Source: Owenia fusiformis (lineage: Eukaryota; Annelida; Polychaeta; Sabellida; Oweniidae). Taken from it: 60,000 nt of DNA. Location: NCBI GenBank assembly GCA_903813345.2, contig CAIIXF020000005.1, forward strand, positions 26,355,375-26,415,374. Reading direction: 5' to 3'. Numbering within the stretch: position 1 is the first letter of the stretch; every line of letters starts with the position of its first letter. A model generated the notes under the pieces. The model was not told where the DNA came from, made no database searches, and saw only the letters and a program-made list of their open reading frames with translations. Below, in pieces: positions 1 to 13,700 of the stretch. Made by a program: the position numbers and the translations under genes.

Positions 1-3000
1 TAAAAAACAACAATTGAGTTTCTTTTCACTTGCATGCCTCACTTCTATTAACATTTCTACTACCTCTTGAACATGCTAGGATGTGCTGAATACAAAATGC
101 AAAAAATCAAAATTTATTTAATTTCATTTCTCTACGAGTTCATTTCTTGAATTGAATAGTGCACCCAAAATCAATTAATTGTTTGGAAAAGAATTTATGA
201 TATTGCATCCTGCATAAAATGGGGCATGATATACATGGTTCTTTTTGCATTTTAAACCTGTGTGGCCCCGATGATGTATATCATTAAAGTTTAGGTGAGT
301 GTAAGGTGAGCTGAAAGCTTACACAAACCTATGGTGTTGACATAGTGAAGTAATAGTTATACAACCTTAGCAGAAATCCCCTCAAAGACCAACATAAACA
401 GGCAGGATAAACAGGCAATAAGCTTGAACTCAAATGTTGTTGTAGAATGCATTTCCAACGATTGGTCAGTTAAATGCTAAGACATAACCTTTATGCATTT
501 AAAATATATGCAGATTTATATTTCTACAGACCCTATCTCAAATGTTCAGATATATTATATCTTGCTTGATATGAAGATATTTTGCTTGATATGTTTATGG
601 TACTTCCAAATAAAGGTAGAAGGATCTCAGTGTGATGCATCAAAGATGGGCAAAGTAATTATGCTCCAAATTTTGTTCTGGATTAAATATGCTGAAAATA
701 CTTTCATAATCCAAATTTGGTTGGTGTCAAATGTTTATTCTGATGAGATTTTGTTTCACGCTCAATTAGTCATATATTACTAATAGTATTGGTTTGTGTT
801 ATAATACCTTGGACCATGCTCTGTAATCCAGTCAAAATTGGGTAGGAATTACTGGGCCCTTCAGTTGACATTCTTGACAGGTTATCCATTCAGGCTGGAG
901 ACCTTGTTCACATAGTTAATACTAAGCTGCTAAAAAAGAATGCACCTGGTTCAACCGATTGGAGATTGCTTGGCCCAAGTACTTACTGGCAAGCTTTGTA
1001 GCAAAGAGTTATTGTGTACAAGCGGGTAAATTAACTATTAGTTATTGTTCTGATGGAATTGTCACATTGTTGTGATATTTATGTTTTGATGGCGGATTAA
1101 GGTTGATGAAATCAATTGTTCTCCTGTGAAATGTCATTAGTGAAGTAATGATTTAAGTGGATTAGTCCCAAGCACATATTCTATTGAAAATATTGCAATA
1201 TTTGCTTTAAGTATTTCAAGTATTGAAATGACACTTTATAACACTTTCATCAAGTTTTTGTATTTGGATACTCCATGTGTTAACAGATTCTTAAAATAGC
1301 AGTTTGAAGCATTGAACAGATTCCTTTAACATGACAAGAAATTGATTTCCTTTAATAAACGCTGATAATAATGAATATCAAGAGAGTGCTTAGCTTTGAA
1401 ACAAGTGTTCGACAATGGATACTTCTGAATATGTATACGTCTTCAGAAAAATTAGTTCATTGACTCTCATAGATTTTATATATGTTCAATACTGGTAGAG
1501 TGAAAAAACTTGACATCGACATCGGATCTACTATTAAGGTTGTCCTGACACTGGTGAGAGATTTTATGGAAAATGATTAATCTGTTTGTAATGTGTCATG
1601 ATGACTGGAAAAAGATGTTGAATTGTGTCCAAATGTGGAGGTCATTAAAGCCGGCTAATTAATTCTACGGTGTACTTGAGACCTGGGATGAATGCAGGTG
1701 TTAACCAGGTGTAGTCCCCTAAAACTTTTATTTGGTGGTTCATGATGCAAAGCATCATGGGTATTAAACTCATTTAAACATATTTCATGACCCTTTCAAA
1801 TGTTTTGAAATTTGATACTATTTAATGCATTCATGGTCTTCAATAGAGTTATGTGTGCCTATGGTCATGTTCTTGTGGAGTTAAAGTATGGTAGCCTAGA
1901 ATCTCGGTTTGTGCTTTATCAATTTTCAAACTAATTCCTGATGGTGTTAGGTTGGAATTACCTGAATTTCAAGCAATACCAGGTGTGAAATTAGTAAGAA
2001 TCTTGCATAATGTGACTTCAGAGCAATTTGAGGTTCTAATAATGTTTAACATATGTTTTGGGAGGTGGTTAATATCGAAATGTGTTCATACTTCAATGGC
2101 ATGTTTTATCTCGATATGACCATTAATCTAATAACAAACATGTGTTAAGTTGAATTTTAGCTGAAGTATATAAAATTTTAGCTGAAGTATATAAAGTTCA
2201 AAATCTGATTCCATGCCACTTTGTAATCGTAATTTTCTGAGTATTGTGTATTATATGCAAGATTCTTTATTCCGTTTAAACCTCTCTCTACATTGTCTGC
2301 GCCTATAAAAGAACACAGCAATTTTCGCAACAGGGGTTCCATTTATATTCCCTTATGTGTATAGTGCTCATATTGATCTGTTTTACCTGATATGGATACC
2401 TTTAAAAGGCTATTATGTCCTTGAAGATAATATATATTCTCGGTCAATAAATTAGTAAAACCCGGGTCATTTTGACTTCAGATTTTTGTTAATACATGGT
2501 TTTAGATTTCTGATCAAACTTCTTGAATGTTTGAGATAGATCAATCCGCAGGTGCAGCATGTTTGTTTGTTCATTCTTTTTATCTTTGATAGTAAACTCA
2601 AAATACTTGATTATCTTGTCAGTTTGTATCTTTTATCTCTCACTGGGACTTGAGGTTCATCCTGAACATATATTCAACAATTTTACAGTACATATATACT
2701 TGGATTCTAACATGTATTGTGAAGGATTATATAAACAAGATGCAAGGTTAAGAGTAGGGTATATGATTTGCTCATTTTGTAAGTGTAAAGACTTTGGCGC
2801 ATTTCATATTAAAATATGTAGCCAACAGTTTTCATATGGAGAAAACATGTCAAATTGTGTTAAACATTAAATCGAGCATAATGATTGGGCATGGGCCTGG
2901 ATGTATAAATGGCAAATAAATTATATGAAACAGTTGAGGTTTTTTGTCACTGTGCCCTTTCTATACATCTGCTATTTCTGAGCTAAGATGTCTGTATTTT

Positions 3001-6000
3001 CAGTTTGCGTTAGTTCACCGACCAAAACTAAATTTTGTGCCATTTGTTCAGATGGCACAATGTTAAAGATCACGACTAATTTATCGTAATACATATTAAT
3101 GTTAACTCTCTTCGATTCCTCACCCAAATATAAGAGAACTAGGTGTGAGTCTACTTTGTATAACCGTGATTCTACCGTCTACTCAGACGTGATACTCCTA
3201 TAGAGGTTGACAACGATATTAACAACTGCATTCCTGGCTCTTTCTACTTTGTTGTCATGGTTACACCAGTGCCGCATCACAAAGACCAAAAGCCCAAAAT
3301 ACATGTAGCGTTTTCATGTGGCTGAACATTAGAGTCTTCCCTATTGTGCTCAAACTATGTTATGATGATAATATATTACCCCCATTTTCACTTGATTTCA
3401 CTCGCTCTTGTAATAGAGAAAGGCTGAAGCATCCTCAATAAATCATCGGGTTATTTTGTGATTTTTTATGCAATTGTTTCACACCTGAATTCATTTACTA
3501 TGTAATCACATCAATTTATTAGCAGAGAAAAATGTTGTCTGGAAAAATGGCAAGTTTACGGTCATGTGCTCTGTAATGGTGATTCTGATCTAATGTGTTT
3601 TGAGATAAAGTGTGGTTATCTTTTCTTCTTGTTTCTCCCTTGCAGTTGTCAGTGCCATCATGAATGATACATATCTTACTGTTAAAGATATGCCCACCCA
3701 AATTTATAACAAATGAAATCATAAATCTCCACACCATGCATGGGAATGAAATAAAACTGTGTTAGCAGCGAAGACCAGCTGGATGTGAGAGTTTGGGATA
3801 AGTCCTATCTGTTGGCTGTTACTGTGACATACTGCATATTGTTTATTTGCATCTTTCACCTAAATTATCTGTTACCATAGCAATCAAACAGTTTGTTTCC
3901 ATGAAATGTTACTCATGTTTTATGTCTTGAGTACTGCCATATTGTATATTCTTCTAATTTATTTGAGAAATCAGTTTTACATATTGGAAACTTAAGGAAG
4001 ATGTGTTTTGTATATTCGAATATTGTTAAGTCATATTTTGATAGATTTAAGCATCAATATTTATATTTAGAGTATGAACATATGGAGTCAGTTCATCTGG
4101 ATGTATCATATGTCAATGAAATGTCTGATTTCTTCCTCCATCCCCAGTTTATTCAAGAACATGATTTACCTAAAACAATTAGGAAACTTATAAGCATTCT
4201 CAATAACTTATTGGCAAAACTTTATTAAATCTTGATTTCCATAATCCACGGAAAGATAGCTAATGGCATATGGTACTCTTCCTTAGTAAAGCAATGTGTA
4301 TGTGAAGAATATCATATTTATGATAAATTTCAGATTGAAAATGATAGTACCACATTTGTACATGCAATTTGCTTGTGGATTTTTCAATGAGAGTATCACA
4401 TTTAATATCCAACCACGTACCTCCAACGTCAACCCATGCTTGTGTACTATTGATCATAATATGGAGTTTATTAGATTGCGTTGTGAGGCGCTAAAGTTGA
4501 TGTGCTCATATCGATAAGTAACGCCTGCCCTAATCCGCTAATAATACATTGATGGATGGGTGAACTGGGAACTCTAATAAATATACAGTTATCTGATCTT
4601 CCTGGCTTTATTGGGAGCTAAAAAACTGGCCTTATTCATTGAGTTCGAATGAGAATTTGTGATATTTGAGTTATTATATGATAGGGACTTATTTCTAGGT
4701 GTTCTTCTTGAAAAATAGAAGCAATAGACTAATGATCTATTTTTCGCTGTTAGACAAACATTATCGAGTCTTTTCCTAGTGAGGTTTCATGTGCCAGTAG
4801 TAGTGGGGAACTGATGGAGGAATTCTAGATGGTCTTGTTCATCTAGATTCAGTTGTCATGGCTTCATTTTTTTGAACGTTTTTAACTTTTGACAATTGAC
4901 CCAAAAATGACACCATTACTAATAATGATAATTTAAATTTCATGCATGTATTACCTCATACATGTTCATTGATAAACGCATTGTTTCGTTCGTTTTATAC
5001 ATGTTTATGTATGTGTTATTGTACTATCTTTAACAATGTTATGAGATTTTGTTTTTTGTCAGTTATTCACTTTGTAGCTCCGTCATGGTTCTATTGGCTT
5101 ACTATGTCATATTTCCAATATTATGCTATTGTGAGAGAAGATGTTCTTTGTGATTGTCTCCAGAGTATATAGCTATCTCTACAGAACACATGAGTCAGGG
5201 AGATGGAGTGCGAAAAGCCATTATTTTACACTTCCCTGCTAATAAGCTTGTCAGTGCTGACTTGATTAATTGCTTAATTACGACCACTTTTGCTTGTTCA
5301 TATTCTACATTAATACAGAAACATTGCATCCCAAAATCAGAATTTCTTATTGTACTAAAGATTTTCATGGTTTTTTAAGATAAACTGGAAATTCTATCGG
5401 ACTAATCCCAAGTATAGCTTCTTGTGTTTATTAGATTGATTAAAATTCAGTAGAAATTCTGTATAGTTTGTAGTTTTTAAGTAATTGTTAGTTTGTGAAA
5501 AACTGACACGAAATTACATTGTAGGGAAGCATCATCTTTCTTAGTGATATTTTTACACTTGATTGAGTCGAACACTGTGACTCAGGCGGTTATCAGATAT
5601 GATACCACAGAATATCGGGACATTATCGCATATTTTTTTATCAAAAATTTTTGGTATGTCATTGAGTGATTTTAAGTTTAAGGTTGTATGCACATGGAGT
5701 GAATAATATTTACTTTTCAATCATCGAGCATTTTGATATAATATACTTTGAACCCCAGCTGTATCTGTAGCTTCCATATGGACTGTCAGATGCTATTTGG
5801 TTTAAAATGAGTGTTCGGTTCAGTTGATTTTATATATCTACCGTAACACATATTTGTGTTTCTATAGGTTTCTCCACTTTTAGAGATAAAATATAACAAA
5901 ACATCTACTTTGTTACCAGGTAACGGGTTTAGAATAAGCATTTGTTAAAGATTTACGTAATGCTTATTCTGGTTCATTAATCTATTCTATATATACAGAT

Positions 6001-9000
6001 GAAATATGTGCAATGTCTATTCCTGTAGAGCTGTATATTATAATGCGAAAAAACAATCTTGTCTTAAATGCAGATTTATTGAAGAATATGTCAGTGGTTT
6101 AAGATTGACGGTTGGTAGAACAATGTAATAGATTATTACCCTTCGCAAATAACATATTGTTGTCTTTGAAATTAGCAGAATTTGCATGAAATGCATTAAA
6201 AACTGCTATTAGTCCTTAGAACACCTGACAGATATGGCCTCATAAAGATCTGTACAAATACAAGTGATCATGCCTTGTTTGGCAGATCCGAACTATTTGG
6301 ACAATGGCAAGAGTCTGTTCTTGTAAAAATTAATATGTGAAATGCTCTTGAATGTTTTAAGCAGAAATTACATATTTGAAAGTTCGGAAGGGACATGGAA
6401 TTAACTTGAACAAATGGCAATGTTATGATTTCTAAACATAAATTTTTTACTTGAGATGCAATCTTTGCAGAGTGCTCTGAATTTCCATTTGCTTCATTAT
6501 GATCATATGTCACCATTATCTTGTTGTAACTCATCCTTTTAAAGGAACTTCGGTGTTTTAGGTAGATGTTTGAATTCTTCAAATTCTTCAATTTTGAAGA
6601 GGTCTTTGTTAAAGCACTTTCATTATGTTCTCTATGTAAAGGCTGAAAATATATAACCCTGTGGCTCATAGCATTTTACTATCTGAAGATGAAGTCAGTT
6701 TACATGAAATCATTGGAAATTATTAGAAAGGGTATGCAATTATTCAAGAGCTCTTCTCTTGATAGGATGATAGTAGGATAACAAGGTAATAGCATCATCT
6801 CATTCTGATTTTACGAATATGATACTGCATTAGATTTCTTCTGCATTTTGATTAAGGTGATTGACTTTATTGTTTAAATTGGTCCAAGCAGAAGTTGAAG
6901 AAGAGTGTTTTATGTCAGAATGGTGCTAACAATCAAATTGTTTTGTTTTTTGAAGTCATAACAATCCTTCCATCTGAGAATTCCAGTTTCCATGGTAATT
7001 TTTTGTATAGTAAAGTATCCAGTGAGTCCTTCTTAGATTTAATCATCAAGCCTAATCAAGTGGCAACTTAAACAAAACAAGCGGGATGGTATAATCAAAT
7101 GATCAACAATCAACCAATAAAAATGCAACTGTAATAGATGATAGAAAACCACAAAATCAGATACTCGCTTGAAATATATTGTAAAGCCACAAAGGGAATG
7201 AAAAGAACTGAAAGACGTGACATCCCAATGAAAGGCAAACTTGGAGTAACTTGAGAAATGATTTTGAAGACCTTGGAAGCAATCTAGAGCATATCATATC
7301 TCTCTGTAGCTTGAGTTACTCACAATATTTACCTGGCCTACTAGTTTGTCTACAACTGCTCTGAAGCTTGCTTTGCCTGTGAATCTTAAATAAAAGGATA
7401 TCTTATGGTATAGTTTAATTTGAGGGGGCAGTTTGTCCTTCAATAACCAGTTTATATTTCACTAATCAATATAGAAAATATATAACATACGGTCAGTTTC
7501 CTGATTCTATTGTGTGAAGTTCCAATGTATTTTCTAGATACATGGGGAAGTTAGAAATTGTTATTTGTTTTGCAAGGCAGAACATAAACATTGACCTGAC
7601 AGAATCAAAACTTAACAACAATATAATCCAGACCTGAGAATTTAATGATTGGGAATTTGATACTGAGAGAATATGTTGTCAATTGAAATTGTGGGTTCCC
7701 TTACTGCTGATCATATGGAACAAATATTATCAATAAACAGTCAAATGTTCTTTGTTCGAGTGAATTAACTTTCCAAATGAATATCACTATATAAGATTTC
7801 CAAGGAGTGGCTTTCCAATTGTGTCTTGATAAAATTCAGGCTTTCCAATGGTAAAGCTCTGTATAAGAAATGCTTTCTAATAGTTTATCTTAAACTGAAT
7901 CTTGACTTGTATCTGGATATTTGTGTAAAAGTGAGGCTTTCTCATGATATATCTTACTGAATGTTGACATGACAAATATGTGAAAAATTCTGGCTTTCTA
8001 ATGGTAAGGTTCAGCTGAGAAACTTATGTGTTACATTCTGCAAGGTTGTGTCTGTATTTGGAACACATCTGAAGACAGCTGAACTGCCATATTTCATCTC
8101 TAGCTTGACTGTTCTCATTTGCAAACTGCTAGTTTCATTATATTTTATTATAGAGAACTCCCCTTTCAACAGATGCTCACAGCATTTTATGGCCGGGATT
8201 TTTACTTTTGAAGAGGCATCCGAAATGCATCACTCTAACACCTTGAGCTGTTTCTCACTTAATACACCAATATCTGTATTCACATGAATATGGATCTGCC
8301 TTGTGATTTGTCTCATTTCTTTTTCTATCCTCATCACAGTTATAATCTAAGGATTTACAACAGAGGTATGCAGTGTATGGCATGGAGCCATAGTGTTGGT
8401 AGTGTGGGTAGCACTCCCAGTATCAATATTTCTTAACTATCAGACTTCTGATTACAAACACTTACCTGTGAATCTCCATGAAAAATGAATTGTTTAAAGG
8501 TGCGATAAATGAAGCGGCTCTTAAAGTAACACAATTGGGGAAATTGATGGTTGTTAGAGTTTTAAATTGTGGGAAATGTATAGGAGATGCTTGAGTTTAT
8601 GTTGTTTTAGGATGTTCCGTTTATAAGAAGAGATTAATTAGTTTGGTGATAAATCACATTAGATTATACATGGAGGCCATTTGGGATGACAGCGTACATG
8701 AACCAGGCTGGTGTGGTCAGATAGGGCAATCTAACATCCATCCTACCACCCTGTTATTTAAAGCATCTGAAACTAATATTAAGCAGGGTAACAAACTGAA
8801 TAACTTGAAATTATGTCATCAAATTTCCTGATGTTATTGGTTTACTTCAGAGTGTAATGTGGGCATAAAAAATCATAGTTGCGCTGACTTAAGAAAATTC
8901 TTATTATGTAAATATCACCAAATGGTTGAAAGGCCATTATCTGATTATCAAAATTGCAATTTTTTATGATTAAAAAGTAATCAAAACTGATTGTTTGAGG

Positions 9001-10704
9001 GTGTAATTAGGCACACGACTCATTAATTACTGGGCTTGCAATTATACACCCTTCGGTTTTATAAGACCAGTCATCCAATTCTTACTGACTCATGCACAGT
9101 GATGATCTCCAATCTCCATGCAGTTGTGACATATCTTCAATTTATTCTGGAGCACTTAGTAACTTCAGATGGGGACATCCCTGCTTGGAGATTGTTTCTA
9201 AGAGATAATCCTTAGTTATAACTGTTATCAAGAAACAAAGGCCATTAATTATTAAGAATTACTGTACATGAGCTTTTTCTGTGTAATAACTCACTAATTT
9301 GATTGTATTTTTATCAATAACTTGATTGCATTGCTAAAACAGGGAGTGCATTTCAATTTAATCACTTCCGCAATTATTATGATTTGACAAATTTAGAAAC
9401 ATGGAATCAGTTTTAAATCTTTAAAATGTTGTCTATTTAAAGAAAAATGTTGTCTATTTAAATATCATTTACTAAGAGGACATGGAAGTATCTCACTCGT
9501 TAATAATTCAGTATTTTATATGGTGGAGACATAAAGTTGCTCATCAGAATTCACAGTTGGTTCCCTAATGATGAAGACACTACGGCACCTGAGTTCCAAC
9601 CTCTTCATATACAAAAACACCAGCCAAAAACATAACTAGAGTAGCCATTCAGAAAATGTTGTGTTTTATATCCACGGTGATACGTTAACATGTTTTTAAA
9701 CGTGCTTTAAAGCAATACCTCACACCTATACATTGGATTAATAGCCTTACAGTTGGACTAATTTTTCACCTTTCTTTGCTTAATATCGACACCAATTTCC
9801 TTTGTTTTTCGAGTAGAATCCTAATTCTGACTTAGTTTTCTTGATGCGTCTTCCTCTACTTCAATTCATTGAATGTTTCTACTTTGTTTATCCCAGCCTT
9901 GAAAAAAACATACCGAAGGTATTCATATGTATGTAGCGCACATCACAGCATGAATGTAGGGCATTGATGAACACGATAAAGAGATAGTATCAGTATACAG
10001 GGCTATGGTTTATAGTTTATTGAAAAGCAGCGGGTGTGAGGGTCAAACCTTCTATTGACGTTTATTTTAACATAGCACACAGCGTCCCACTCAGCTTTTA
10101 GTATAGAGGTCTTAGACATTGGATCAGATCTTCAAAATGGTCGATTTTAAACTTAGTTAGTTTTTTCAGTAGAGATGTTTGTGATTCTGTTAGTGTTACC
10201 ATGGTGGCTATTTAATCATGTATTATTCAACCTACATCACACTTACAAATGAAAATTGAAGGTATCAGTCTCCTGGAACGATTTATAACTCTAAAAAGTG
10301 TTCGCAAATCTATCCCTAGTGCCTAGTAAACCAGAGATTATATTTTTGCACTTGGCGTAAATGGCGAAATTAACACATAAAAGTCATTATTAGGAAGAAA
10401 ATAGTTCCGATGTGACGTGGTAGTCATTTTGGTAGACTTAGAGTTCCTTGATGAGATATATGACTGTGGCATGATATACATTTGAATGTTCTTTGATAAT
10501 TTTGCCTGAACATTGTTTTTGTGATTTTCTTTGAATTCATTATTTTGAGAAAATCATTTTTCAAATGTGGCTGAGTATGAGTATAAATGTTGTGAGCTGT
10601 GAGTGAGGTGTTGTTAAGCTATATAATCTTAATATAAATTATTTATTTAATTATGAATTATTAAGTATGCCATATACTTATATCTTGTTTTTTTGTCATT
10701 TCAG
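1..10704 (+). other. Probable large first intron of LRIG; no coding exon recognised
   Basis: About 10.7 kb of AT-rich DNA before the first recognisable LRR exon. Only one LRIG exon (signal peptide plus LRRNT) is missing, so this stretch is best read as intron 1, with exon 1 upstream of the window or unrecognised here. No Cys-rich LRRNT pattern and no open frame with homology were found. Small structures seen: a doubled 19-bp unit near 2157-2200, a 12-bp-arm hairpin at 5931-5970, degenerate copies of GGCTTTCCAATGGTAA at 7808-8010, and a 22-bp tandem pair at 9427-9466. Confidence 0.5.
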
Positions 10705-13700
10705 AAATCTTCAAAATAACAAGATCCTTAATGTCAATTCTGAAGTTTTCAAGCCTGCCTTCAACCTAAAGGAAATGTAAGCAACACCCAAAATATTTCT
10801 ATTTTAATTCCCTATATGATTCAATTAAAAAACAAGTTAACCATCAAAATTAATATTTTGAACAATGTACAATTTTCTATATTCAGTTTTCCAACTGGGT
10901 GTTTTTGTATGAGGTTTTCTATGTTTATCAGACTTCAAGTTTGAGTGTGAAAGAAAACTTTAAAAAACATTAATTCTGTCAAGTTTTTCTAAAGAATTTT
11001 CACCTGATATTGTAATATTGGATGAAAATACATGTTGCGTGTTAAAGTAATATAAAGCCACTAGTATTATTAATTTTAAACATCTGCATGAAAGAAAGGT
11101 TACTGGCAGTAACGAGGTGTTTTTAATTGGCACGAGCTTTATTTAACTACCTTATCTTTTCATGATAAATGCTATACTTTTTTATGACTGGCTAATAAAA
11201 CCTGATATCACTAGCAAATAAAATTAATGGATTAAAATCAAATAAAATATATGTGCTTAATTTTGCATGACATCAGGTGTTATAATTATTATATTACATT
11301 GAACATAAAACCAAACAAATCAATATTTATTTTTTGTTATTTCATTAGTTATTCATACAGTTATTATATTGGGATATGTTTTCTTATATTTGTTTCTTTT
11401 TTCAGAAATTTATCGGACAATAAACTGGTTGCCTTCCCTATGTTTGGACAAAATGCCGAAAACCTGACAAAACTCTATTTGTAAGTACACTTGTGTTAAA
11501 CCACCTCAAACCATTTGTGCTTTCCCAACAATGGTTGGTGAGTCTTGTATCAAACCCCTATATCGCCTTATTTTAATATCTAGAAAGTATGGGGCAGAGA
11601 GAGATACAGGACTTGCCTGTCGGTGTCCTATGTTGTATTAACATATCCCTTTTCATCCTAACTTACCCCAGTCTTACCCCTCTCTCAGTTCCAAGATTTG
11701 GTATCAGAAAAGAAACTTGAAGATCAGAATGTTTGGGAACAGATGGAATCTGTCTGTATTCATGAATATACTCAGGGCAAAGATTCCAAGACATAGAGTG
11801 AAACCAATAAATATGAACATAGCAAGATATGAATACCTTTATCAGGTCCCAGTAACACATTCACATTTTACTGTATTTTGAAATTCTAGTTTGACATGTT
11901 TGAAGTTTGCACTTGGACTCTGGGGGTTATCTGAGATTATAAAATGCTGAGCCTTGTGTTTATAAGTCCCACTAAAACATGCTGTTGGCGGGCAATAATA
12001 GACTGAATACTGATAAAACCTTCACTTATATTTGTACTGCTTTTTAAAATGTCCCCGGGTCATCTGGAGGGGCGAGATTGTTATATTGAAGTATGGTATT
12101 AAAAAACGTAACATGTTTTAGCTCTTTTCTCTGCTAAGGTTTATTGACAAACTTCATATTCTATCAATATCACATTTATGGATTTTTACTGGTTACTTGT
12201 TTACGGTTTATTTTGAGTAAGTTAGTTGAACTCCATTTATGTTATTAACATGCTAGTTCAGTTTGTTATGAAGAAGTATGACATACTTAAAAACATTTAT
12301 GAACTTCATATAACCCTAAAATGGCCATTTTCACTGGTTAAATTTTGGTTGTATTTCCTAATATCCTTGGGATACCGTAAATCAGTGAAACACCTTAAAG
12401 TTTACTGATATTACTAGCAAGGGTGTTTTGAATGATATTCATAAGGCATATGTTGACTTTTTAAGTTTATTTTTTATTGGTTTTGGTATGATTGCTTTAG
12501 TGCTACTTGAGCAAAGTATAGCAAATGCTACTACACCTTGAGGAACTTTATTTTGAAGATCAAAGGCTTGTGTGAATCCAGGTGCCAACGTGTATTTGAT
12601 ATGCATATAATAAATATGTATTGGTTTGAATTTGACAGGTATTGGCTTGTTAATGGGTCTTGTATTGCAGTATGAGATAAGGCCTATTGCCGTTATCTTT
12701 TCAATTATGTACTGGTTTTGAACCTCTGAACATGTGTCCGATATTTATAGATCACAGCATTGCATGGGCAATGTTGTCAACAATATTTTGTAAATGTGCA
12801 TAATCAAAGCACAAGAGTTTTGGTAAACGTATCTTCTGGTAAAGAATACTACCAAATTCATGCAAAATGATTGCAATGATCAGCGAAATTGACTGAAAGG
12901 TGGTCAAAGATAGGAGATGCATGTTAAGTAATCTCCTTACAAGAGGATCCTCTCTCAAAAGGATCTCAATACCAGATTTGAAGAGCACCCTCTGATGAAG
13001 TCCTCCCTTCACCTGTTCTCACTGTAAAGTGAGGAATATGATATTTCATGCGATTTTATTGTTTAATTAATTGTTTGAGATAATTGTCAAAATGCAGCTT
13101 ATCTGTTATCTCTTAACTAATTGCTTATTCCTCCCTTGTTTGCCAAGTTCTAAAGATGTTATATCATCTTACTGATATCAGGGGATAAGTTATACATTGT
13201 TGAGCTAGTTCAATACGTTATGTGTTGACTGTTGATATACCAGAAAAGTGAGTTAGTGATCTCTCCTTCAGGAGAAAATGGGAGAAATGTTGTTTTTGTT
13301 CAGGTATGTCACCTGTACTAAAGGAATCTTACTTTCCTATATGATGTTTCAAGCAATTTGTTTCAAGGCAGTAGTGCCTGGGTCAGTTGTTCACATGTTG
13401 TTATTAAACATATTTACTCAGGCTGGCAAAATAGAAATGCAGGGCAAGAGTACAGCTGAGACTCATTAGATCTGTGTTTAGAATCTCATACTTGCCTTCC
13501 TTTTACTGCCACATACCTGCCATTGCTTCATTGTTTGTTTAAGACATCAGATTCAGAAATCTCAAGGACTAAGATTCTACCATCCTTGGTCCAAGGGTGT
13601 TTTAATTCTTTCAATTGCTGCTATAGCAGGGAAGCCCGATCTTGAAAGATGAGATTTAAGGAATAACCAAGATGGTCATGTTTTCTTGGACTGTATATTG

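Noticed and set aside
493-10700. Scattered open frames of 60-130 codons upstream of the first LRR exon (for example 2559-2870 plus and 6268-6669 minus)
   Set aside because: They are Leu/Ile/Phe/Tyr-rich or low-complexity translations of AT-rich DNA, with no domain, no splice-supported extension and no LRRNT cysteine pattern.
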